From Cornus controversa (Eukaryota; Streptophyta; Magnoliopsida; Cornales; Cornaceae), in assembly GCA_026545225.1 (NCBI GenBank), contig CM048848.1, positions 23,104,806 to 23,168,805 of the forward strand: a stretch of 64,000 bases of DNA, in the 5' to 3' direction. Position numbers and translations under genes: made by a program. Position 1 is the first letter of the stretch, and the number at the start of each line of letters is the position of its first letter. The notes below the pieces were generated by a model. It did not search any database. It was given only the letters and a program-made list of their open reading frames with translations, and was not told the DNA's origin. Shown piece after piece: positions 12,176 to 22,934 of the stretch.

Positions 12176-12359
12176 CACATGATCAAGTCTCTCACGATAA
12201 AGTCAGTACTTGTTATAATTCTGTAATTAATATTTTCGTACCATTTTAGTTTGACGGACCAGCAACAATTTTAGGAGTATTGTAGTAGGAGATGTCATTA
12301 GCTTCCTTATCTAACAAGAATTGAAAAACTTATCAGATAAGGAAGTGAGTCTATCCTTA

Positions 12360-12533
12360 TATTAGATATTAGATTGTTATTTTCATTGTATTTTTAACTG
12401 TGAGGGTACAATAGCCTTTTTACATTTTCTTGTTTGGCTATATAAACCCCTTTATGTGCATTCTCTTATTATCTTTACTAATAGAAATCCTAGCCCCCTT
12501 TTTCCCTTCTTATCTCTCTTTGCAATTCTCACA
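12360..12533 (+). repeat. Copia 5' LTR
   Basis: It runs from TATTAGATATTAGATTG to CAATTCTCACA, just before the primer-binding site. It includes a TATA-like CTATATAAACC near 12438. At 174 bp it is short for an LTR. It starts TA rather than TG, and the 3' LTR shows the same start. Confidence 0.85.
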
Positions 12534-12545
12534 TGGTATCAGAGC
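12534..12545 (+). promoter_or_regulatory. Copia primer-binding site (initiator tRNA-Met)
   Basis: TGGTATCAGAGC directly follows the 5' LTR. It is complementary to the 3' end of plant initiator methionine tRNA, the standard primer of copia elements. Confidence 0.95.
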
Positions 12546-12793
12546 AATGATTCAGATGAGTTCTTTCATTGGTAATAACATGGAAGAACTGCACATCCCA
12601 TCTACGCGGTCCGCGAATCTAACTTTTTTTTTTGACGTTTTGGCATCAATCTAGTTTCAGTATCGCTTTCGTCTAGCATCGAACTGGTTTGCTTCTTTGG
12701 TGTTTCTTGTCGTTTCGTTTTGATCGACATCTTGTTTTGAATTTTTGTTTTTTTTTTAAATCTATTGTTGTTCATTTATCTGTTGTTTTTTGC

Positions 12794-13690
12794 AATGGCT
12801 GGGGAATGAGATGATTCTTTACAATCAATTAGTGTAAGATTGAATAGCAACAATTACTCGTATTGGAGTTATGTAATGAAGAATTTTTTAAAAGGGAAAA
12901 AAATGCAGGGTTATGTTAGCGGTGTGGTGAGCAAACCCGCAGATCCTAAAGATGAAATATATGCAAATTTGATGGATAGTTAGGAAGCAAACAACTCAAA
13001 AATCATTACTTGTATTAATAATTCTGTTGAGCACTCCATTGGTATGCAATTAGCAAAATATGAAATAGTAAAATAGGTCTGGGATCACTTGGCAAAATTA
13101 TACACACAATCTAACTTTGCCAAACAGTATCAGTTGGAAGTTGATATCCGAGCAGTGCAACAAAAAGATATGAGTATTCAGTAGTTTTACTCCACCATGT
13201 CTGATCTTTGGGACCAACTGGCTCTCATGGAGTCAGCGTCCCTCCATGTTGAATACATTGCTCATTGAGAGCAACAACATCTTGTTCAGTTTTTGATGTC
13301 CCTACGTGATGATTTTGCGAGACTTGGAAGAAATATTTTGCACCGTAATCCCCATCCCCCTATTGATGGAGTTGTAAGTGAACTTTTAGTTGAAGAAACA
13401 TGACTCAAGACTCGGGTAGGAAAGGGCCCTCTCCTAGTGCCTAGTCAATCTATTTTAGTTGTCCTTACTAAGCTATCTTTAAGCAATCAAACGAAGCTAT
13501 CTTCGAAGGTTAGATTCGATGAATGTAGTTTTTGTAAGTAGAAAGGTCATTAGAAGACCCAATGTCCTAAATTATTTAATAAAGCACAACCACCACAGCA
13601 GCAATGCCGGCAACCCCCCACCTCAACAGTAGTGTAGGCAACCCCAGCTCTACAACAATGGAGGCAACCCCCACCTCAACCGTAGTGAAG
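12794..13690 (+). pseudogene. Copia gag (UBN2-type) pseudogene
   Basis: From ATG at 12794 the frame reads as a copia Gag: LNSNNYSYWSYVMKNFL near the start, WDHLAKLYTQSNFAKQYQLE in the middle, then a C-terminal CCHC-type knuckle region around 13525-13565. In-frame stops lie at 12806 (TGA), 12981, 13074, 13182 (TAG), 13266, 13401 (TGA), 13539 and 13551 (TAG). At the two TGA codons at 13266 and 13401 the family has arginine, and at 13539 it has glutamine, so C-to-T changes explain them. Gag would form the virus-like particle. This copy cannot be translated beyond a few codons. Confidence 0.9.
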
Positions 13691-13797
13691 TTCAGGAGGG
13701 AAGTCCCAACAGTGAGTTATAGGTCTCCACAGCCCACACTGTAGCATTTGTACCTGAAGTTGCATCTTCTTTGGATCCTAACATGGACATTCTTACA

Positions 13798-16700
13798 GAA
13801 CTGTTTTAGTAGTTCCTTGCCACACAGCCACAGCCATATGCCATGTCCACTCCATCTTTAATAGGTTTATCATCTCCTAACCCTTCAGGTATGACTACAC
13901 CTTTGTGGGTTTTAGACTCTGGTGCCTCTCATCACATGTCACCTGATTCATTATCCGTTATATCTATATGTCATTCTACTTCACATACATCTATCATGAC
14001 TGCTAATGGCACTCCCATGCCCTAGGCAGGAGTTGATTCTATTTGTACACCTCATTTATCACTTTCTAATGTCTATTGCATTCCCAACTTTGTAATGAAT
14101 TTCATTTCGATGGGTCAATTATGTGATTATGGTTATTTTGTTCACTTTTTTTTCACTTCTTGTCATGTGCAAGATCCTCAATCCTAGAAGCTAATTGGGG
14201 CAGGCCGTAGGTAGGGGTAGCTTATATGTTTTAGATGAGATACGAGTTCCAGATGTAGCTGCTTCGGGTGTTGATTTGTCTTCCTTTTGTTTAGATTTCT
14301 CCTCTTCTAGTTTTTAGTTATGGCATTCTAGATTTAGGCATGTTTTAGTCCCTCTTTTAAAATATTTGGTTTCTAGAGGATCTTTGGGTACATTGCAATC
14401 TCATGATAATTCTGATTATAGTGGTTGTAAACTGGCTAAATTCTCTGTCCTACCTTTTAATCGAAGTGTTTCTTATTACATTACATTATTTGACTTGATT
14501 CATTTTGATGTGTGGGGCCCTACCCATATCAGAGCAAATGAGGGGTCGAGATATTATATTTCTTTCATTGATGATTACACTCGATATTGTTGGATTTATC
14601 TAATGAAACGTCATTTTGAATTCATAAACATTTATACTATTTTTTAGTCACTTGTTAGAACTCAATATTCTACAGTTATCAAGTGTTTTCGTTGTGATTT
14701 GGGTGGGGAGTATACCTCTATAGCCTTTTTTAAGTTGCTTTGCTCTGATGGTACTGTACACCAATCCTCTTATACTAACACTCCTTAGCAGAATGGGGTT
14801 GCCGAAAGGAAGCATCGACACATTGTTGAGACAACTCATTATCTTCTTTTGTCCGCTAATGTCCCTAGTGAATTTTGGAGAGAAACTGTTCTCATAGCTA
14901 TTCACTTGATCAATAAAATTCTCATATCTCATACTTCAGGTCCCTCCCCCTATGAAAATTTGTATGGTTATGCTCCCAACTACTCATTTTTATGAGTTTT
15001 TAGTTACACATGTTTTGTTCTTCGTCACAGTGTTGAGCGCAATAAGTTATTGTCACACTCTTCCATTTGTGTCTTTCTTGGTTATGGTGAAGGTCAAAAG
15101 GGTTATCATTGTTTTGATCCTATTACTTTTATTCCTTGAGCATATTCCTTTCTTTTCTGTTCTTGCCAGCTCTCATAACTTGGCTAAGTCAGCCCTTATC
15201 CAGATTGACCATTTCTCTATTGATGCAAGTGAAATTCTCCCATCTACAGTTCATCCTTTATAGACGATGCACCACCTCCTACCACCTATTATCTTATTCC
15301 TGTTTAGCCTTTTCATTGTCGCTTCTCTCGCAAGACTCAAGCAGCTACTGATGGTGTAGCTCGTGACATTTCTGATGCTCCATTTTCTACAGATGATGAT
15401 GCTCTATCCCCTCCTACAACCACCTAAGTTCCTCATGTGATTGTGGATCCTCCTCCTTCTCATTTCCCCAAGCATACTTGTAAGTCCACTTAGTTACTAG
15501 ATTTTTCTTATTCATGTTATTCTTGTTCATTTATTTCCTTCTTAGCATCTATTCACATTTTTTGTTAGCCTACCTCCTATATAGAGGCAGTTCTTGATCC
15601 CCTTTGGCAGCAAGTTATGGCTGAGGAACTTTCTGCTTTGCATCAAATGGATACTTGGGATTTGGTGTTGCCCTTGCCTAGCAAGAGCACAATTGGTTCT
15701 CATTGGGTTTATAAAATTAAACCTAAATCAGATGGTTCCATTTAGCGGTATAAGGCCAGGTTGGTTGCCAAAGGTTTTGCCCAGTAGTATGGTTTAGATT
15801 ACGAGGAGATTTTTGCTCCAGTTACCAAAATGACCATTATTTGTGCTCTCATTTTAGTGGCCTCTGTCCATCAGTGGCATATTTCTCAGATGGATGTTAA
15901 AAGTGCTTTTTTGAATGGAGATCTTCAAGAGGAAGTTTACATAGTACCTCCTCCTGGTGTCTCTCATAATCTTGGAGAAGTTTGTATGCTCAAGAAAGCA
16001 TTATATAGTCTTAAATAGGCTCCTCGAGGCTGGTTTGAGAAGTTTTCTATGGTGGTTACTTGCCTTGGTTTTTGCTCTAGTGCTCATGATTTTGCTCTAT
16101 ATATTAAGTTTACTTCGCTGGTCGTATTTTTCTTTCACTCTATGTAGATGACATGATTATTACAGGTGATGATGTTGATGGAATTGCATAATTAAAGAGC
16201 AAATTAGCTAATTAGTTTGACATGAAGGATTTGAGCCATCTACAGTACTTGGGTGTTAAGGTAACCTTTTCACCTAAGGGTTATCCTCTTTCTTAGTCTA
16301 AGTACACAACGGATATCCTTCAGCAAGCTCGTCTTACGGATACTCGGACTATTTATACTCCTATCGAGCTTAATGCTCGCTATGCTCCTATATATGGTAT
16401 TCCTTTGCCTGATCCCACATTGTATTGGACAATTATTTGTATCTTAATCTATCTGACTATTACTCGCCCCGACAGTGTATATGTTGTCCACATTGTTAGT
16501 CAGTTCATTACATCCCCCCTCTACAGTTCATTGGGCTATTGTGCTTCGCATTTTGTGTTATTTTCGGGGTACTCTTGGTTAGAGTCTTCAATTTTCTTTG
16601 ACATCCTCTTTGGATATTTCTGTATACTCTGATATGGATTGGGTTGGTGATCCGACTGACCGTAAGTCTACTACATATTTTTGCATCTTCTTGGGTAACT

Positions 16701-17000
16701 CTATCATTTCTCTGAAGAGCAAGAAGCAGATAATTATCTCTCGATCTTCCACAGAGGCTGAGTACTGTGCTATGGCATCTATTACAAATGAGGTTGTATG
16801 GTTGAGTTGGTTATTAGCAGATATTGGTGTCACTCTTTCTACTCCCACCCCTCTTTACAGCAATAATAAGAGTGCTATTCAGATTACTCACAATTCAGTC
16901 TTCCATGAGCGGACCAAGCACATTGAGATCAATTGTCATACCACTCGGCATCATCTTTACGTGGGATGATTACTTTGTCTTTCATCTCCTCTTCCATACA
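13798..17000 (+). pseudogene. Copia pol pseudogene: protease, integrase, RT, RNase H
   Basis: The domains are in copia order. The protease has WVLDSGASHHM at about 13905. The integrase has a core from HFDVWGP (about 14505) through the conserved glutamic acid in GVAERKH (about 14800), with the usual TPQQNG motif broken by TAG at 14786. The RT has DVKSAFLNGDLQEEVY at about 15895 and an intact YVDD at about 16140. The RNase H has SRSSTEAEY near 16740 and ERTKHIEI near 16910. TAG stops include 13807, 13810, 14023, 14645, 14786, 15743, 15785, 16016, 16213, 16294 and 16580; TAA lies at 16189. A one-base shift near 16117 and another near 16515 change frame. It would have cleaved, reverse-transcribed and integrated the element; it is now dead. 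Confidence 0.93.
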
Positions 17001-17104
17001 AATTGCAGATTTCTTACCGAAGTCTCAAATCATTCAACGCTTTCATTTTCTTGTTGGCAAACTCTCGATGCCTTTTGCTACCACATCGTGAGTTTGAGAG
17101 GGGA

Positions 17105-17196
17105 TATTAGATTGTTATATGTATTCTCTTATTATCTTTACTAATAGAAACTCTAGCTCCCTTTTTCTCTTCTTCTCTCTCTTTGCAATTCTCATA
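17105..17196 (+). repeat. Copia 3' LTR, internally deleted
   Basis: It begins TATTAGATTG after a GAGAGGGGA polypurine tract and ends CAATTCTCATA. Compared with the 5' LTR it lacks about 75 bp in the middle, including the TATA-like box, and one copy of the TATTAGA start. A template with this 3' LTR would lose its promoter on copying. Confidence 0.85.
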
Positions 17197-17201
17197 CCTT
17201 A

Positions 17202-17804
17202 TCCATGTGCGATGCCGGTTGAACTTCTATGGAGTTCCAACTCCTTGTAGGATTCAATGTTTCGCACTGCCTTACCTATTGATTGGAGCTACCAACTAAA
17301 ATTGCTCTATCACAACTAATATTTGATTTTATCAGTTTCTTAAGGTATATATTCATTATTTTCCAATCAAATTGTTCATTGATTTGTTCTATATGATCTT
17401 GAGATGGGTTGGAAAAATTGCGTTTTAATTATTTTTCCAGCATTTTTGAAACAATAATTCATTGATATCATTGAATGATTGTTCCAAGTCCTTCGTTCTT
17501 ACTTGAATTCAAAATGACTAATCATTTAAAATAAATAAAAAATATTTGCAAATGGAAAGAAATCTGTAAGCAAGTGCTCATTTTGAGCTCTCCCTTGAAG
17601 CTGATGGATTTAGAGAAGTCCTGGTCTCAGTTTCTTAATCCACTGAATTAGAGATATGAAGTGTTTATTCATTCAAACAATAGTCATTTCATTATGTTTA
17701 TTTTCTTTTCCAACTTTTTCAAATGCAGTCTTAGTGGGAGAGCTTCCTATGTATCATAGCTAGTTTACAGTTTCAAAGGAGAGATTAAGCCCTTCAAGAA
17801 AAAT
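17202..17804. other. Intergenic, upstream of the NLR pseudogene
   Basis: No transposon ends or protein family are visible. The segment may contain the decayed promoter and extreme 5' end of the resistance pseudogene, but no convincing start or TATA box can be picked. Confidence 0.5.
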
Positions 17805-20518
17805 GTGCTGCATTTTTATATTGAGAATTTGAGTCCAGGATGGCCTAAGTTTTACATGGCTGATGACGTCCATCTCCTCCTGAGTTTGCCCAATGAGATT
17901 CTCAAACTAGCTAAGGAAATTTCCTGTTTATTTTGTTTTCTCATCAATTTTAATGAGAAACATGCTGCATTATTCAATGTCATGTCGCTTCATTCTAATG
18001 TCACTGATGAATTCTGTCTCCTGTTAAGTTTGTCCAGAAAGATGGTAAAGTTGGCTAAGAAAGTTCTTCATGGCTTAGACAATGTCATGGAAGAGGTGAA
18101 TTCTATGAATGGAGAAGTGATGGATATTTATGCAAAGGGATCAAGGCTGATATCATGGATTAATTGTCTTCAAACTGAAAAAATTAGTTATGTTTTTGGC
18201 AGTATCCAAGAAGAGATTAAGTTCATTAAGATAGAAGTAATGGAGATCATCTATGAGAAGAATATGTGTGACATTAGAGTCCTAGAAAACCGAAACTCCG
18301 CTCATAGAAATTCATCAAAACTGAAAAGATCTATAGTAGATGGAGAAATATTAGTTGGTTTCGATGACGAAACAAGGACAATAATGGAGCTGCCTACTAA
18401 AGAACATAAAAAATAGCTAAAAGTTCTAGCGATTCTTGGGATGCCTGGACTAGGTAAGACAACTCTAGCCAGAAAAGTTTACAATGATCCTTTTATTAGC
18501 TATCACTTCTACATATGTTCATGGATTTTGTGTCTCAAGTATATCAAAAGAGGGATTTGCTTCTTCCCATTTTTCTCTCAGCTTTCCGTCCTAGCGAAGA
18601 AATTTGTAAAATGAGAGATGATAAGTTAAACAAAGAGCTGTAAAAGAACTTAAAGGGGAAGAGATATCTCATCATCATGTACGGTATACAAAATATGGGG
18701 CTTGGAATGATTTCAAAAGTTATCTTCCAAATGATAATAATTGCAGTAGAATTCCATACACCACTCGGAATGAAGATATGATTGTGACTTTGCATGCTAA
18801 ATTTCACCAGTTATGATTTCTAAATTAAGATGAAAGTTGGGATCTATTGCAACAAAAGACATTTGGTAAATAAATTTATCCTCTAGAGTAGGTGGAAATT
18901 GTAAGGCAGATTACCAAGAAATGTCAAGGACTACCACTTGAAAAAGAAAACAAGACAGAGGAATGGTGGAGGCATGTTACTAAAAATGTAAGTTCATACA
19001 TAGTCACTGACCCAGAGTAATACATGGACACACTAGCACTGAGTTACAACCTCTTTCCCCACCACTTTGAAAGCGTGCTTCCTTTATTTTGGAGCATTCC
19101 ATGAGGACTATGACACTCCAGTGCGATTGATGATCTGGCTATGGGTTGCCGAGGGATTTATTTGGCAAAATGAGCAAAAGACAATAGAGGAAGTGACAGA
19201 GGACTACTTGATGGATCTAATTGATAGAAGTCTGGTATTTGTTTCCAAGAAAAGGTCAAATAGTGAAATTGTCCCTGATCTCCTGCATGCCTTGTGCTTG
19301 AGAAAAGCTCATGGAGAGAACTTTCTACATCATATTTCCATATAAGCTCATAAAAATATTTTACTTCAGCAAATAAGGTTCAAGAAGAGAATTTCTTTGA
19401 GCAGATTTTTGGAAAAACTCAGGAAGAAAATTTACTTCAGCAGATTTTTGGATTGCCTTTTAAGTAATATTGCAAATAATTAAGCAATGTCTCATTTAGG
19501 TATCTACTCTGGCCTTGCCAATTTTAATTTTTTAAATCATTATTATTGTCCATCAAGAGTTTGTTGTATCTTGCCCTTTGGACATTTAGATTTGTCCAAT
19601 AACCTATATATGAGGAATGTGTCATTCATTCATCAAGACTTCATACATCTTGAGGCTTTGAATTTATCATCCATTCAAATTCCCTTATTTCCTAACAAAA
19701 TAAAACAATTATTTCTTTTGAGGAATTTAGCACTGAATGTTAGACTACATCAGCTTTTCCTATCATCAATAGCCAACCTCTTGAACCTACAAACTCTTAC
19801 TGTTGAAGGCCTAAAAGGTTCATTAGTTTTATCAAATGATATCCGAACAACCGTAAACTTAAGACATCTGTATGTTGATCGGCTTATTGAATTCTCTAGT
19901 ATACCCAATGATAGCCATCCTTTCGTATTGGATAACCTACAAATAGTGGGAAAATGCATCTTATAGTGGAGAGGAGCTAGCCTTGAAACAGATTCCTAAT
20001 CTCAGAAAATTCAAATGTTATATTAGGAAAAGGTTAAATGGGGATGATCATTTTCCTAAACATGACTTTCTCATTCACCTTGAAATAATGAATGTAATAT
20101 CCAGTAAGTGCAAAAGGTTTTTCTATCCAGATAATTTTCCCCCATGTCTTAAAAGCCCAACTTTATCATATGTCGGTCTAAGTTGGGAGGAAATGTCGAC
20201 CCTTTGGATGTTACTTAACCTTGAGGTTATCAAATTATTAGAGGAAGCATTTGAGGGGTCAATGTGGGACATAAATGATGGTGGTTTCGTAAACTCAGAT
20301 TCTTGGAATTTCAAGGCTTTGATATTGGTCAATGGAATGCCTTGAGTAGTTGCTTCCCCTACCTTCAACAATTGGTGTTAGAGGAATGCGCAAGACTTGA
20401 GGGGAATCCATATGTTTTAGGAGATATAACTACACTAGAGATTATTCAATTGCGGGATTGTAGTGGCTCTGCTAAAAACTCTGCCAGGCAAATTCAAGAA
20501 CAACAAAGGAGCAATTGA
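17805..20518 (+). pseudogene. R1-like CC-NBS-LRR disease-resistance pseudogene
   Basis: An N-terminal helical part (17805-18400) is followed by the NB-ARC P-loop GMPGLGKTTLARKVYND at about 18440, an RNBS-A-like WIL...VYQKRDLLL (about 18520), RNBS-B TTRNED (about 18765), CQGLPL (about 18930), RNBS-D CFLYFGAFHEDYD (about 19073) and WLWVAEGFI. Leucine-rich repeats follow from about 19570 to 20500, ending in the NSARQIQ-type tail typical of R1 homologues. Such proteins are cytoplasmic immune receptors that use ATP/ADP exchange as a switch. The first break is TAG at 18414, just before the P-loop. More stops lie in the NB-ARC (about 18641, 18816, 18831, 18868, 18892, 19018), and frameshifts occur near 18525, 18680 and 19065 and within the LRR. 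The MHD position has the R1-type LHALCLRKA. The class call is secure; it is clearly broken. Confidence 0.92.
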
Positions 20519-20879
20519 AATGATGGTCTAAGGATCCAAATCCTTACATGCAGACAGAATCTTGAGATGATGATTATATTGGATTTAGCTATATAAATAT
20601 ATAATGATCTTCTAATAATAGTAAGATCTCCTTCTTTCTCTTTCCTTCTTTCTTTTAGAATTTTTGGCTATGATTCAACTTTCTCTTCACCTTCGTATTT
20701 CAACATTTGTTTATTATGTATTCCAATTAACACTCATTACAATACTAATTAGTTTCCACTAAAATGTCTTTTGTGTGTCACTTGATTTTTGATAAGTTTT
20801 TTAAAGGCACGTAATGATCTAGAATGTAAACATATATTGTTTTTGATAGAGTATATGACTCCGATTGTAAAACATATGA
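20519..20879. other. Intergenic, no recognised feature
   Basis: AT-rich DNA between the NLR pseudogene and the Tat/Ogre LTR. I see no ORF or repeat that can be named. Confidence 0.6.
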
Positions 20880-21210
20880 TGTGACAATTGTGATTCCTAT
20901 GACGTGGGAGAGAGATGAACTTTGATCAGGACTTTTCTATCGCCAGATAAGTCTGGGGGACTAAGGAGTCAGTCTCCTACAACGACACATTCTCATTTGA
21001 TTGTTATAAATACGGAGGCGGTCCATATACCAAGTATGCAATTAATATTCTCTAAAAGTGTCTTTCTAGCTTTAAGAAGCCTTTTCAATATCTAACTTGA
21101 TCATCGAAGTACAGTCGGTCAGCACCATACCAGTGTCTTTTCGACTACTGTACTCTTGTCATTTTACAAGTTGGCGTTTGCCCAAATCAAGGTCAATTTC
21201 GGCTTCATCA
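20880..21210 (+). repeat. Tat/Ogre 5' LTR (start uncertain)
   Basis: The right edge at CATCA (21206-21210) is fixed by the primer site that follows. The left edge is set at the first TGTGACAATTG, a guess. A TATA-like TTATAAATA lies near 21003. Confidence 0.5.
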
Positions 21211-21211
21211 G

Positions 21212-21231
21212 TTGGCGCCGTATGTGGGAAA
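21212..21231 (+). promoter_or_regulatory. Tat/Ogre primer-binding site
   Basis: TTGGCGCCGTATGTGGGAA directly follows the LTR. The TGGCGCCGTCTGTGGGAA form is the usual primer site of Tat/Ogre elements. It differs from the TGGCGCCGTTGCCGGGGA site of the Athila elements further right. Confidence 0.85.
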
Positions 21232-21295
21232 CGATCACATTTGTGAATGTTCTATACGAATCATATACAAAGCATGATACACCTATGATTTGGGC

Positions 21296-21570
21296 TAGAG
21301 ACTACGGTCGGACAGGATCCTCCTGTCGGTCACAATCCTCTAGCCGGATAGGATCCCTCTCACTGTTAAAATCCTCTATCCAGATAGGATCCTGCCAGTC
21401 ATAATCCTCTAGTCGGACAGGATCCTCCTACTAGTCACAATCCTCTAGCTGGATAGGACCCTCTTGCCGGACAAGATCCCCCTACCAGATAAGACATTCC
21501 TATCGGCTATAACCTTCCAGTCGGACAAGATCCGCCTGCTGCCCTAGACCTTCTAGGTCACAACTTGTCG
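21296..21570 (+). repeat. Degenerate tandem repeats in the Tat/Ogre leader
   Basis: Units of about 20 bp alternate between CGGACAGGATCCTCCT-like and CACAATCCTCTAGCCGGATA-like forms, about twelve units between 21296 and 21570. Variable repeats of this kind between LTR and gag, or after pol, are common in Tat-lineage elements. Confidence 0.8.
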
Positions 21571-21959
21571 ATAACAGGAGGAGACATGCAACCCCCTAGT
21601 CAAGGAGACTTCCCTGGGGCACGCCCCATAATCCCAAATGACTAAGAGCTAGTCATAGCATTAGAATATTAGGTTCAGGACTTGAATCAGAATCTGGCCC
21701 AAGTACTCCAGCAAAATGTAACAATCCTGCAATACCTTCCTCCTGTGGCACCAATGTTATCACGAAGTTACCCCAGATCGGTTGATCTAGAAGGGGATGA
21801 TACACGGTGAGATAGTAGAGTTCCGGCAGATAACGCGGCCTAGAGCCAAGTGAGAAGTGATTGAGAAGGGAATAATCCAACTCACCTAGTCCCGCACTCG
21901 TACTTATGGAGATTCAGGGCATCCAGGGGAGGTTACTAATTATAATATAAAGATGCAAG

Positions 21960-22934
21960 ACCTCAAAGTCAAGGTAGAGAGCATGGCTAACACCATAAAG
22001 GGGAAATGCCATGCTACAGTGGAGGATCTGGTTCAGCAAACCACCTCCCTTTCTCTACAGGAGTAATGAATTGTCCCTTACCCAAAAAGTTCAAGATACC
22101 CCTTGTTGAAAGCTTTGATGGGACCAACAACCCGCTAAATCACTTGAAAACCTACAAGGCGCTAATGCACCTCCAAGCAGTACCAGATGAGATCATGTGC
22201 AGAGCTTTCCCCACTACTTTGAAAGGCTCTGCTCGGTCATGGTTTAACAGTTTGAAACCCGCATCTGTACATTCTTTTAAATAACTGAGTCAGATGTTTA
22301 TATGCAGCTTCATCGCTGCCTAGAGAATAGGAAGCCGACTAACTATCTCCTAAATGTGAGACAAACTAAGGGGAAATCGTAGCAAGACTATGTCAACTAG
22401 TTTAACAGGGAGATGTTGCAGTTCGATGCTTCGAACGATAAGGTGGCATTTATCGCATTTATGGGGGGCTTGCTACCTTTAAAATTCTTATACTTGCTTT
22501 TCAAGCACCCTCCAAAAAGCATGTCCGAGCTACTCATGAAAGCCCAAAAGTACATGAACACATAGGATGCCCTTGATGCAAGAAAGGTAGACAGGAAAAG
22601 AGGGGGACATTCTAGTGAGGAAGATAGAGACCCAAAGTATAGCAGGACATCACAGGAGTAGAGCGATAAAACATCGCGTCATGATAAGGGATTCAACACC
22701 TTTACCCCCTTAACCACATCAATGAGCCAAATCTTCCTCTACATCTAAGATGACTCAGCAGTGACATGGTCCCAAAACTAAGAATCGATTCCTCGAAGAG
22801 GTCCTAGGACAAGTATTCTAGGTTCCATCATGACCATGGGCACGATATAGGTGAGTGCATAGACTTGAAAAGATATATAGAAAGTCTGATTAATAGGGGC
22901 CAACTGCGAAAATTTATAGCCGGAGATGAGAGGG
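21960..22934 (+). pseudogene. Tat/Ogre gag pseudogene, truncated
   Basis: The clear core is PLPKKFKIPLVESFDGT at about 22075, then LMHLQAVPDEIMCRAFPTTL and RSWFNSL, the retrotransposon gag (PF03732) pattern of Tat/Ogre. The sequence just before (VEDLVQQTTS, about 22020) is one frame off, so there is a frameshift near 22050. After the TAA at 22282 the similarity continues in another frame through FNREMLQFD and SMSELLMKAQKYM, with several TAG codons, and closes with a CIDLKRYIESLINRGQLRKFI region at about 22858. It is cut at codon GDERV by the LTR at 22935. It once encoded the capsid protein. Confidence 0.85.

Larger units (their letters stand above)
12360..17196 (+). mobile_element. Complete but inactive Ty1/copia retrotransposon
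   Basis: A 5' LTR (12360-12533), an initiator-methionine-type primer site, gag, then protease, integrase, RT and RNase H in copia order, and a 3' LTR (17105-17196) form a 4.84-kb unit. The flanking pentamers are identical, CCTTA at 12355-12359 and 17197-17201, so this is an undisturbed single insertion. The coding region carries about twenty in-frame stops and several frameshifts and cannot make a polyprotein. Integrase precedes RT, which defines copia. I do not assign a lineage. Confidence 0.95.
20880..22934 (+). mobile_element. Tat/Ogre-type Ty3/gypsy element, 5' half only
   Basis: A short LTR (about 20880-21210), a primer-binding site, a repeat-rich leader and a decayed gag lie in order. 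The gag reading breaks off at 22934, where an Athila-type LTR begins. No pol or 3' LTR of this element is found elsewhere in the window, so the right half was lost, not merely displaced by a simple insertion. Confidence 0.85.
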
